DNA of 32,018 nt from Neolewinella aurantiaca (lineage in GTDB: Bacteria; Bacteroidota; Bacteroidia; Chitinophagales; Saprospiraceae), in contig NZ_VOXD01000047.1 of assembly GCF_008014675.1 (NCBI RefSeq), positions 1-32,018 of the forward strand, in the 5' to 3' direction. Each line of letters begins with the position of its first letter. Position 1 is the stretch's first letter. Both the position numbers and the translations under genes were made by a program. The notes beneath the pieces are model-generated. The model was not told where the DNA came from. It made no database searches and saw only the letters and a program-made list of their open reading frames with translations. Below, one piece after another: positions 8,801-15,561 of this stretch.

Positions 8801-9510
8801 ACGATCCCAACGATAAGAATGGTTACCCTCTCGGGTTCGGAGCAGAAAACAACATCGCCGAAGGAACCGAACTGCGGTACGCTATCCGTTTCCAGAACAC
8901 AGGAACAGATACAGCTTTCAACGTAGTTATTCGGGATACGATCAGCCATGCGCTTGATCTGAGCACTTTCAAGGCCGGGGCCTCCAGCCACGATTACACC
9001 GTCAGCATCGATAGTCAGCGGGTGGTAACCTTTACCTTTGCCAACATCATGCTTCCCGACAGCAACGTAAACCTGCTCGCCAGTCAAGGAGTAGTGAACT
9101 TCACCATCGACCACAGCCCCGAGCTGGAACCCGGAGATTACATCTTCAACAATGCCGCGATTTACTTCGACTTCAACGAGCCGGTGATCACTAATACGAG
9201 CAGCCATCGCATCGACATCGAAGGCCTGCCCGTTGGTGTCCGCGCGCTGCGCGCGCAGGAGGTCAGTCTGCGGGTGTACCCGAACCCCTCCAACGGAGTG
9301 CTGCAGCTGGAGATACCCAATAACGACGTTCAGTTCAGCGATGTACTGTCTGTGACCGATCTCTACGGCAGCCAGTTGGCGCAGACCACCTACGGCCAGA
9401 TCGGTTCAGGATGGGATGTCCGGTCGTTGCCTGCAGGTTACTACCTCGTTGTTGTGCACGACGAAGCGGGCCGCCCTAAGGGCCGCGCAGGATTCGTAAT
9501 CGCTCAGTAA
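5896..9510 (+). CDS. T9SS-sorted modular secreted protein (paralogue 1)
   Basis: The 1,204-residue product has a signal peptide (1-19, cut near GQC). An SdrD_B-like domain follows at about 198-310 (GFTWLDEIENGLRDPDE), then SprB-like repeats at about 313-383 and 385-455 (the APFTFLWSTGSTT and AGTYFVTVVDATGC patterns), Ig/PKD-like strands to about 620, and a carboxypeptidase-regulatory-like domain at about 630-700 (DLNGTVYIDDAGNC). A conserved region has YDPNDKNGYPLGF at 968-980 and the NTGTDTAFNVVIRDT repeat domain up to about 1105. A type A T9SS sorting domain closes it at about 1120-1204 (VYPNPSNG, LYG, LPAGYYLVVV). It should cross the outer membrane by T9SS and stay at the surface or be released; adhesion or gliding is only inferred. 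An ATG at 5800 would put 32 residues before the signal peptide; 5896 has the same TATCCCATGCG context as the paralogue. Confidence 0.9.
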   Translation: MRILLALFVCFFASWLPGQCIDVRVDSVFCLGNGEYGILFDVEGTGNEGWVIDSAFISGSYFTDEIFQLDGLEGHETSLVFRDAVDANCTFEVLVQRPDGCNTTDPCFGFEMTLESTPGSCGSGIRVGVSPSDIGIVDSLVVLGWTGVVVWEGVIPISPGYVEFDNLPPGDYIASITINGSCSLAEEFTIVQSADCGSISGFTWLDEIENGLRDPDEIALEGVEVNLVSASDFNEVIATQVTTANGYFFTNVVPGDYVLLFDPQAGNTPTTYQVGSDPAVDNDVSPDYATETITVGADDAVVNIDGGFLPAPCSVVVNTIDVICSGGFDGFISADPTGTAPFTFLWSTGSTTATLQGVPAGTYFVTVVDATGCESVGTAVIEEASDLTVAVSEVGSSCDDSNDHFLTASVQGGVAPYTYEWTVEGDFFPVCTSVNCDDPSPGEDYVLTVTDANGCTVNVWWRVSGVRTTIDFFSPFYLGCDGNAVTISVGDSTDYEYTWVSPSGISLTGYTIEATETGTYTVTGTSPDHDCALSGEAIVLPAPSLPQITLQRIDSTECGFGQCVYPLVSGSPNQNISASFTWYGPDGNVYQTDGGWLCTEETGLFILVVEGLCDTATLSIDLNTSMECADLNGTVYIDDAGNCSFDAGDLPAAGILVHIASTDGTRNYYAISDANGQYGQEVETGEYTVTPVVDPTRPFGQCDPAATVTVVAGQPNQADVFLPVLISCPLLTVDVSMPFLRRCFLSCAYIEYENEGSAIAEDAQLVVTLDPMFVGVDPSIVPSMVNGNTYTFDLGDLPPFASGRIYFNFTVSCDAELGQAHCLEAEITPNDICTPPEDWNGALVSVDPGSCDGDEVTFRIANIGDNPMSVPLSYVVVEDGIMMTPQPQIEEELGPDEVFTISLPANGQTYQVITNQEPNAPASVTPTAMIEGCSTSPVNGGTTGFANILSLGNGFPSEAVVCLENVGAYDPNDKNGYPLGFGAENNIAEGTELRYAIRFQNTGTDTAFNVVIRDTISHALDLSTFKAGASSHDYTVSIDSQRVVTFTFANIMLPDSNVNLLASQGVVNFTIDHSPELEPGDYIFNNAAIYFDFNEPVITNTSSHRIDIEGLPVGVRALRAQEVSLRVYPNPSNGVLQLEIPNNDVQFSDVLSVTDLYGSQLAQTTYGQIGSGWDVRSLPAGYYLVVVHDEAGRPKGRAGFVIAQ

Positions 9511-9530
9511 GCGTTCGTGTTATTTGTCTG

Positions 9531-9575
9531 GCAAGAGCTGCGGAAGAAAAGTCTTTCGCAGCTCTTGCTGTTTTT
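9531..9575 (+). terminator. Strong rho-independent terminator
   Basis: A 17-base-pair stem (9531-9547 with 9552-9568, one G-U pair) closed by a four-base loop and followed by TGTTTTT. It starts 21 bases past the stop of the first T9SS protein, so the second paralogue needs its own promoter. Confidence 0.9.
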
Positions 9576-9869
9576 AGTTGACGGCTAAAGACGGGGCTGC
9601 CGGAACGATGAATAAAAGCGAATTATACCTTATCTTACGATAGCAACGATTACGGGGCGCGAACGCAGGTGCTATACGGGTTTTTGGGGAATTCCCCGCC
9701 TTCCGGGCCGCAACCCTCCGGCTAAATCAGCCCGGTACGCACTTTCCGAACGAGGAAAGGCAATTATTTTCTTCCCATTTGCAGGGGTGAAAATAAATAG
9801 ATTAAACAATCAATTCATTTTAAAGGTGTTTGGTGACGTTTTTAGGTAGTATGATGAACAGTTTAATTT
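9576..9869. other. Intergenic region between the two paralogues
   Basis: No gene seen. It holds one full copy of the dispersed motif, a perfect 12-base palindrome GGGGAATTCCCC at 9686-9697, and a small hairpin CTTTCC/GGAAAG at 9742-9759. The downstream part becomes AT-rich toward the second gene's promoter region. Confidence 0.5.
9654..9675 (-). repeat. Dispersed motif copy
   Basis: Plus strand GGGGCGCGAACGCAGGTGC at 9654-9672, with the AA variant of the two-base spacer. It sits about 80 bases past the terminator of the preceding gene. Confidence 0.65.
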
Positions 9870-9934
9870 ATTTTAGTTTCAACAAAATTAAAAAAGTGTC
9901 CTTGGCTACTTGTGGTTGAATCCTGATTATTGTA
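9870..9934 (+). promoter_or_regulatory. Upstream region of second T9SS gene, with blocks shared with its paralogue
   Basis: ATTTTAGTTTCAACAAAAT (9870-9888), TACTTGTG (9907-9914, five of six fixed bases of TAnnTTTG) and CCTGATTATTGTA (9922-9934) appear in the same order as before the first paralogue. The last block ends 48 bases before the ATG. The TACTTGTG box is the best -7 candidate. Confidence 0.5.
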
Positions 9935-9982
9935 ACGTGGGAGAGACTGTCTTCCACTAAACGTTGCCAATAATCATATCCC

Positions 9983-12900
9983 ATGCGTTACATAACCCTG
10001 CTTTTCTTATCCTTTCTCTGCACCTGCGGCCTCGCCTCTAACCTATCCGCTCAGTGTACCATCGACGTCAACATCATCGAAACGATATGTTCCGATGCCG
10101 GTGGCCCGAGCTTTTACGTTCGGTTTACCGTGGAGGGGAACGGTGACTCTCTTTGGACTTCACCGACTTTCAACGTCAGCGGGCAGTACAACACGGGGTT
10201 TATCTACACCGTTGGCCCATTACCCGGTACTACAGCGGAAAACGTTCTCTTTCAGGATGATACGGATGGCGCTTGCTTTACCGTAATTGACCGGATTGAA
10301 GCAGATTGTGTGGTTAACGACTGTGATGATTTCAGTATTCAGGTTTTTCAGGAGGAGATTTTCTTCTGCGAGACCGGCGAAATATGGAACCTGATGCCAC
10401 TTAACCCCAACTGGCCCGTAGAGGTAGTCGTGACTTCCAGTTTCGGTACTGTTTATTCTCGTACTCTTACGCCTTTGAGCCCAGCCCTGAGCGAATTCTT
10501 TGATATAGGATTTTACGAGGTAATCATGACTGATGCAAACGGATGTACTGCGGAGACGGAGTTCTTTGCCGAACCGCATTTCTGCTCAAGTATTGTGGGG
10601 CGCAGTTGGCGGGACGACAACAATAACGGTTTGCAAGACCCGGGCGAAGACGTTCCCGTCGATGCTGTTGTGACCCTCATCGGAACAACGGGGCAACCCA
10701 ACCAGTTCGCACAGGTAGATGTCGCTAACGGTGGCATATTCCGGTTTGACAACCTGCAGGAAGGGGAATACCGGATGGTGATTGAAGGAGGAGAGGGGCT
10801 TCCCCTGACTTTCTTTCAGGAGGGAGATGACCGGGGAGCGGATAGCGACTTCCGGCTTAACAACAACTCTACCGATTGGTTTTTTCTGCAGGGTGGAACT
10901 ACGGAAACCAACTACGACGCAGGGTGGGCTGTGCCGCAGTGCGACAGCCTGGTCGCAAGTATCTATGGTGAACGCCTGGTCTGCGGAGATGCCGAAGTAC
11001 TTGTGGTAGACGTCCTTGGCCCCACTTTTCCCATTACGGTCGAATTGTTCAACGCGACCACCAACGAGGTGGATAGTAGCCTCGTCGTTGATGCGCCTGA
11101 GATGCTTCGCTTTGAAGACCTCACGCCTGGCCCTTACCGGGTGTCTCTCAGCGATTCAGACGGCTGTAACAACAGTAGTTTGTTTTTCGTCACCGAGTTT
11201 AACGGTTTAGACGTAACCATCTTTCAGGAGGGTACTTCATGTTTCGGAGAAGATGGAATTACCCTGACGGCCGAAGCATTCGGTAGCGATGGGGTGGCAT
11301 ATAGCTACCTGTGGTCTAACGGAGCCACAACCCAGTCGATCTCGAACGTAGTGGGAGGAGAATTTTACTGGGTTCTGGTCACGGATCCGATCAACGGCTG
11401 CGAAGGAGAAGCCGGGCTGGATGTATTCAACGATAATAACGACAGCCTTTCCTTTTTCGGGGGCGAATTCATTTTGCCATGTGATTCAGATTCTGTGTTG
11501 GTGGAACCGGATACGATCATCGCAGGATTTACTTATCAGTGGTTCGGGCAGCAAAACGAGATTATTGACAGCCCCTCGTTTTATGCAAGTCGAACCGGAT
11601 TTTATCAGCTCCGGGCTACCAACGATGCTGGTTGTGCCATCACTGGTTGGGCGTCCGTTATCAGTAATGATCTCGACGATCATTTCATTGAGGTTTATGA
11701 GTATGTTCAGGACTCTGCCTGCACAGAGCAAACGTGTTTTGGCCTGGAAACAACCCTGAGCCCGAACTCTGACTTAGATTTCACCATTCTGTGGGAAGGG
11801 CCCAGCGATGAGTTCAACCAAATCGCTAATCAAAACCCTTTTCAGTTCATCTGTACGCCCGAACCCGGTCTGTATCAGCTAACAGTGACAACGGAATGTG
11901 ACACCGTGGTACGGAGTTTCTTCGTTGAGGATTTTCCGGGATGTAGCAGCATATCGGGTAGTCTGTGGATCGACCAGGCGGCAGATTGCGACCTGGACGC
12001 GGAGGATACCGCCGTGCCGAGTTACGTCATTATGCTGACGGACCTTACGGGTGATGTGTACTATACCATCTCCGATGCGCAGGGCAATTGGTCGGCCGAT
12101 CTGCCGCTTGGTACCTATGTGATTGAGCCTACCCTCAATGTGGGCGCGCCGTTCGGTACCTGCTCTCCGCCCGTATCCGTAACGCTGGGCAACAGCCCGG
12201 TTACCGGCATCAACATATTCTTGCCCGTTACGGACGACTGCCCGCAACTCACCACCGACGTTTCCATGCCGTTTTTGCGCCGTTGTTTCAGCTCCAACGC
12301 CTGGGTGGAATACGAGAACGTTGGTGCCGTCACCGCCGAAGACGCCGAACTCGTTGTAACGCTCGATGATTTCTTCGTCAACGTTACGGCCAACGAAGAT
12401 TTTACCCGCGATGGCAACACGCTCATTTTTCAACTGGGCGATCTGCCACCCTTCAGTTCCGGCAGGATTCTGTTGTTCTTTGTGGTGAGTTGCGACGCAG
12501 TACTCGGCCAGGCACACTGTGTGGAGGCAAACATCAAGCCGGATGCACCCTGCGGCGAAGTTGAAAACTGGAACGGAGCCCTCGTCACCGTCGATGCCCT
12601 CGGTTGCGACGGAGACAGCGTAACCTTCCTGGTGACTAACATTGGCGACGAGCAAATGAGCGTCCCCCTGAGTTACATCATCGTTGAGGACGGCATTATG
12701 CTGTCGCCAACACCGTTTACCAACGGTCTGCTGGCGCCCAACGAAGCGATGCCAATCACCGTTCCGGCTACGGGCGGCACCTACCACGTGATCACCAATC
12801 AGGAGCCCAACGCTCCGGCAGACTCCATGCCGACGGCCGTGATTGAGGGCTGTGAAATCATTGGCGGCAACACCTTCACTACCGGCTTTACCAACATCCT

Positions 12901-13663
12901 TCCGCTTCAGAATGGTCAACGGACAACCACGGTGGTCTGCCGCGAAAATGTAGGTAGCTATGACCCTAACGACAAGAATGGTTACCCGCTCGGCTTTAAT
13001 GGCAACAACATCCATGAGGGTACGCGGCTCGATTACGCCATTCGTTTCCAGAACACCGGAACGGATACTGCCTTTACCGTTGTCATCCGGGATACGATCG
13101 CTGAATCACTAGACCTGGCGACGCTGAAATTAGGCGCCTCCAGCCACGATTACACCGCTACCCTGGATACCCACCGGGTACTGACCTTCGTGTTTGAGAA
13201 CATCTTGCTGCCAGACAGCTCGCGCAATCTGGCCGGTAGCCAGGGCGTCGTTAACTTCAGCATCGACCACGATCCGTCGCTGGTGAGCGGAGATGTGATC
13301 CTCAACGACGCGGCTATTTACTTCGACTTCAACGAGCCGATCCTGACCAACGTGAGCCGCCATGTAATCGCTAAAGACGGGTTGCCGGTAAGTACCCGCG
13401 CTGCGTTTGCGCAGCAGGTTGCGCTGTCGGTATTCCCCAGCCCAACGGATGGCCTCCTGAACGTGCGGATGCCCGCAGCGGAAGCATCGGCTGATGATAT
13501 CCTGACGGTAACCGATCTCTACGGTCGTGAATTATCGCGAACCAATTACGCCAGCGCCGCCAACGGCTGGAACCTTAAGCATTTGCCAGCAGGCTACTAC
13601 TTATTGCTGCTGCTCGACGATGCCGGTCGGGCGCGCGGCCGGGCCGGGTTCGTTAAGCAGTAG
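9983..13663 (+). CDS. T9SS-sorted modular secreted protein (paralogue 2)
   Basis: The 1,226-residue product has a signal peptide (1-24, LSAQC). An SdrD_B-like domain follows at about 201-315 (GRSWRDDNNNGLQDPGED), SprB-like repeats at about 320-480 (YSYLWSNGATTQSISNV), Ig/PKD-like strands, a regulatory-like beta domain at about 655-715, and a long conserved region from about 755 (TTDVSMPFLRRCF) through SYDPNDKNGYPLGF (992-1005) to about 1130. A type A T9SS sorting domain ends it at about 1140-1226. The C-terminal 480 residues closely match paralogue 1, including RRCF, EDGIM, VITNQEPNAPA and NTGTDTAF; the N-terminal half is far more divergent. The pair suggests tandem duplication with changed surface modules. 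Function is unassigned. Confidence 0.9.
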   Translation: MRYITLLFLSFLCTCGLASNLSAQCTIDVNIIETICSDAGGPSFYVRFTVEGNGDSLWTSPTFNVSGQYNTGFIYTVGPLPGTTAENVLFQDDTDGACFTVIDRIEADCVVNDCDDFSIQVFQEEIFFCETGEIWNLMPLNPNWPVEVVVTSSFGTVYSRTLTPLSPALSEFFDIGFYEVIMTDANGCTAETEFFAEPHFCSSIVGRSWRDDNNNGLQDPGEDVPVDAVVTLIGTTGQPNQFAQVDVANGGIFRFDNLQEGEYRMVIEGGEGLPLTFFQEGDDRGADSDFRLNNNSTDWFFLQGGTTETNYDAGWAVPQCDSLVASIYGERLVCGDAEVLVVDVLGPTFPITVELFNATTNEVDSSLVVDAPEMLRFEDLTPGPYRVSLSDSDGCNNSSLFFVTEFNGLDVTIFQEGTSCFGEDGITLTAEAFGSDGVAYSYLWSNGATTQSISNVVGGEFYWVLVTDPINGCEGEAGLDVFNDNNDSLSFFGGEFILPCDSDSVLVEPDTIIAGFTYQWFGQQNEIIDSPSFYASRTGFYQLRATNDAGCAITGWASVISNDLDDHFIEVYEYVQDSACTEQTCFGLETTLSPNSDLDFTILWEGPSDEFNQIANQNPFQFICTPEPGLYQLTVTTECDTVVRSFFVEDFPGCSSISGSLWIDQAADCDLDAEDTAVPSYVIMLTDLTGDVYYTISDAQGNWSADLPLGTYVIEPTLNVGAPFGTCSPPVSVTLGNSPVTGINIFLPVTDDCPQLTTDVSMPFLRRCFSSNAWVEYENVGAVTAEDAELVVTLDDFFVNVTANEDFTRDGNTLIFQLGDLPPFSSGRILLFFVVSCDAVLGQAHCVEANIKPDAPCGEVENWNGALVTVDALGCDGDSVTFLVTNIGDEQMSVPLSYIIVEDGIMLSPTPFTNGLLAPNEAMPITVPATGGTYHVITNQEPNAPADSMPTAVIEGCEIIGGNTFTTGFTNILPLQNGQRTTTVVCRENVGSYDPNDKNGYPLGFNGNNIHEGTRLDYAIRFQNTGTDTAFTVVIRDTIAESLDLATLKLGASSHDYTATLDTHRVLTFVFENILLPDSSRNLAGSQGVVNFSIDHDPSLVSGDVILNDAAIYFDFNEPILTNVSRHVIAKDGLPVSTRAAFAQQVALSVFPSPTDGLLNVRMPAAEASADDILTVTDLYGRELSRTNYASAANGWNLKHLPAGYYLLLLLDDAGRARGRAGFVKQ
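10018..10037 (+). repeat. Dispersed motif copy inside signal peptide codons
   Basis: Core GCACCTGCG at 10020-10028 continues GCCTCGCC, encoding CTCGLA in the signal peptide of the second T9SS protein. Chance is possible here since only 17 of the motif's bases are matched. Confidence 0.4.
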
Positions 13664-13676
13664 GCCGCGGGTGAAA

Positions 13677-13716
13677 AGTAGTGGATAGTGCTGCATGACC
13701 GGCACTATCCATTACT
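13677..13716 (+). terminator. Long hairpin terminator
   Basis: A 15-base-pair stem (13677-13691 with 13702-13716, one G-U) around a ten-base loop, 14 bases past the stop. No T run follows; a motif copy starts four bases later. Confidence 0.75.
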
Positions 13717-13719
13717 TCC

Positions 13720-13740
13720 CCGGGCGCGGCCGCAGGTACA
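13720..13740 (-). repeat. Dispersed motif copy abutting a terminator
   Basis: Plus strand CGGGCGCGGCCGCAGGTAC; the core has one change (GTAC for GTGC). It begins four bases after the preceding terminator stem. Confidence 0.6.
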
Positions 13741-13829
13741 AAAAAAGCTTGAGGTGAAGGGTAGCCGCATTGATTGCTCTTAAACTCTAACGCTTGTTTT
13801 GGGCCAGGACGATGTTTAAAAATGCGGTC

Positions 13830-13849
13830 ATTGCACCTGCGTAAGCGCC
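13830..13849 (+). repeat. Dispersed motif copy
   Basis: TTGCACCTGCGTAAGCGCC, core at 13833-13841, with the TAA spacer variant also seen at 29176-29195. Confidence 0.55.
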
Positions 13850-13957
13850 AGGTTGTTTCAACAATACGACGAATGTGTATTTGTGCTGCCCCTGGGCAAG
13901 CCCGAAATTGGGCGAAACGTTCAGTCCAGATTCTTTTATACCCTGAGTTAATTTCCC

Positions 13958-13996
13958 ACGCCCGATCGCCCTTTGTGGGTGGTACGGGCGTTTTTA
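13958..13996. terminator. Possible terminator between convergent genes
   Basis: ACGCCC (13958-13963) pairs with GGGCGT (13986-13991) over a 22-base loop; TTTTT follows on the plus strand. It could close either transcript. The stem is short and the loop large. Confidence 0.3.
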
Positions 13997-14014
13997 GTGG
14001 GCAGGGCCCCGGGT

Positions 14015-14866
14015 TTACTTCAGCCTGATGTGCTGAGCAATGCCTACCTGAAAAGCAACCGCCAGTTCTTTCGGGTTTTCCACCAGTAACACCCGTGGGT
14101 AACCGCCCACCGTCTGCGCGTCGGGGCCCAGCAGGATCGGCCCTTCCGGCGTTAGCTGAACGGTGCCCGGCATAACCGGAGAGCTGATCATGGACGGCAA
14201 GCCCATCGCTTTGAAGTCCGGGTGTTCCAGCCGGATGCCCTGGCGGTTGCTCCTGTTCCCGACCCTGAAGTCGTAGGAGAGGAGTTTTGCCTGTTGTTGT
14301 TTGTTCAGCCAGTTCCATTCCGGGCCGGGAATTACCGGGAGAACGAAAGCTTCGTCGGGGAGGTGCTGGTAAACATCGAGGTCCGTTTGGTAGCCCGCCG
14401 CTACGTCCCACCGGATATCGACCGACCAGCCGGCCGCGACGCGGGGAATTCCGGGCAGACCCGTTTCTGCACTTCCGAGGGCGTGGGGCAATTGCCAGTG
14501 GCCGTTGATGGCCAGGTAACTCCTCAGCCCCTTGCGAGCGGGCAGGCTGGTCAGTAAGCCGTCGCCTTCGTGGTAAAGTACCGAGTAGGTCTCCAGCACT
14601 CTGCCGTTGAGCCGCCAGGTCATGTCCGATCCGGTGATGGCCAGCTGGCCGCTGCCGCTGAGCAACCACCGACCTCCGGTGATGGTGGTTTCCAGACAGG
14701 TTGCGTTGGGGTTGCGGCCCAGGAGGCGGTTGGCTTCGGCCATTGCCCGGCCATCGGCCGGGCCGCCGGTTGGTACTCCGATGGCCCGGTGACCGGGCCG
14801 GCCGCCGTCGACTACGTAGGCGCCACCGCCCGGTTTGAGGCAAGTAAGGGTCAGCGTTTCGGCCAT
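14015..14866 (-). CDS. pxpC: 5-oxoprolinase subunit C (biotin-dependent carboxyltransferase/KipA family)
   Basis: PxpC works with PxpA and PxpB in ATP-dependent opening of 5-oxoproline (pyroglutamate) to glutamate. The 283-residue product starts LKPGGGAYVVDGGRPGHRAIGVPTGGPADGRAMAEAN in family-typical form (about 8-45, described here in part), has the LETTITGG strand (about 57-64), and further on a PVIPGPEWNW segment (about 179-188) and YDFRVGNRSNRQGIRLE (about 202-218). Near the end it has SSPVMPGTVQLTPEG and the GGYPR motif. These are hallmarks of the PxpC/KipA/urea amidolyase-C family. The start at 14864-14866 overlaps the end of pxpB by 16 bases, indicating translational coupling. A longer frame reaching 14986 overlaps pxpB further and lacks family sequence. 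A 484-codon frame across this locus is a GC-driven shadow. Confidence 0.9.
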   Translation of the reverse strand: MAETLTLTCLKPGGGAYVVDGGRPGHRAIGVPTGGPADGRAMAEANRLLGRNPNATCLETTITGGRWLLSGSGQLAITGSDMTWRLNGRVLETYSVLYHEGDGLLTSLPARKGLRSYLAINGHWQLPHALGSAETGLPGIPRVAAGWSVDIRWDVAAGYQTDLDVYQHLPDEAFVLPVIPGPEWNWLNKQQQAKLLSYDFRVGNRSNRQGIRLEHPDFKAMGLPSMISSPVMPGTVQLTPEGPILLGPDAQTVGGYPRVLLVENPKELAVAFQVGIAQHIRLK

Positions 14867-15534
14867 GGAGCAGGAGAGTTGAGCAGGTCGTTGAATTCGG
14901 GAAGGGAAACCGGGCGAAACTGTACCGTATCTCCGGCCCGGAGAAGCGCGGGTTGATCTCCCGCCCGTAAGAGGGGGACAGGGCACCGGCCGATGAGTTG
15001 CCAGCCCCCCGGGCTTTCGCTGGGGTAGATTCCGGTTTGCCGGCCGGCAATGCCGACCGATCCGGCAGGAACCCGGGCACGCGGCGCTGAGCGCCGCGCA
15101 ACCTCAAGTTCCGTTAGCGTCTGGCCCAGAAAGCCGAAGCCCGGCCGGAAACCTATTTGATAAACGAGGTATTTCTGGCTGGTGTGCAGCTGGATGACCC
15201 GTTCGGGAGATAAGCCGAGAAGGCTGGCTACTTCCTGCAGGTCAGGCCCGTCGTAACAAACCGGAAGTTGGTGGTGCAGGTGCTGATCGTTTTTTTTGCT
15301 TTCCGGTTTCAGGGCAAGGATGAATTCCTGTAAGTCATAGGCAGAGATCAGCCGAGGGGCAAACCGGACGAGCAAAGACGCATAAGCCGGTACGCATTCC
15401 CGTACCGCTACGTTCCCGCTGATGGCCGCTGCCCAGGCGTGAACGCCGGCACTGATGTCCGGGGCGATCCGTTGCTCCCACTGCAGGAGCAGGGCATCGG
15501 GGCCGTAGGTGAGTATGGTTCGTGGAGATCTCAA
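14851..15534 (-). CDS. pxpB: 5-oxoprolinase subunit B (KipI family)
   Basis: PxpB pairs with PxpC in 5-oxoprolinase and is related to the KipI kinase inhibitor of Bacillus. The 227-residue product shows the family start (YGPDALLLQWE, about 10-20), the first strands (AYASLLVRF, about 50-58), VCYDGPDLQEVASLLGLS (about 92-109), and the signature QIGFRPGFGFLGQ (about 126-138) followed by PRARVPAGSVGIAGRQTGIYP and GGWQLIGRCP. The frame begins with TTG at 15532-15534, since no ATG gives the conserved N-terminal strand. The usual third subunit, PxpA (LamB/YcsF), is not beside it in this window; upstream lies a DUF2891 lipoprotein 27 bases away on the same strand. Confidence 0.9.
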   Translation of the reverse strand: MRSPRTILTYGPDALLLQWEQRIAPDISAGVHAWAAAISGNVAVRECVPAYASLLVRFAPRLISAYDLQEFILALKPESKKNDQHLHHQLPVCYDGPDLQEVASLLGLSPERVIQLHTSQKYLVYQIGFRPGFGFLGQTLTELEVARRSAPRARVPAGSVGIAGRQTGIYPSESPGGWQLIGRCPVPLLRAGDQPALLRAGDTVQFRPVSLPEFNDLLNSPAPWPKR

Positions 15535-15561
15535 AGCGGGTGAATTTTGCTGTATTCCTAC

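Larger units (their letters stand above)
13741..14014. other. Intergenic region between T9SS gene and pxpC
   Basis: Convergent intergenic space with no recognisable gene; short open frames here lack family features. A further motif copy (13830-13849) and a weak hairpin (13958-13996) are listed separately. Confidence 0.5.

Noticed and set aside
7558..9207. A 549-codon antisense frame in the first T9SS gene, with a similar 378-codon frame (11879-13015) and a 77-codon frame (13130-13363) in the second
   Set aside because: The antisense frames share sequence only because the sense strands are paralogous. They lack starts in promoter context and any domain pattern.
13653..15107. A 484-codon minus-strand frame across pxpC and part of pxpB
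   Set aside because: It overlaps the recognised subunits in another frame, is dominated by Arg/Pro/Gly/Ser and shows no family motif. It is a shadow of GC-rich codon bias.
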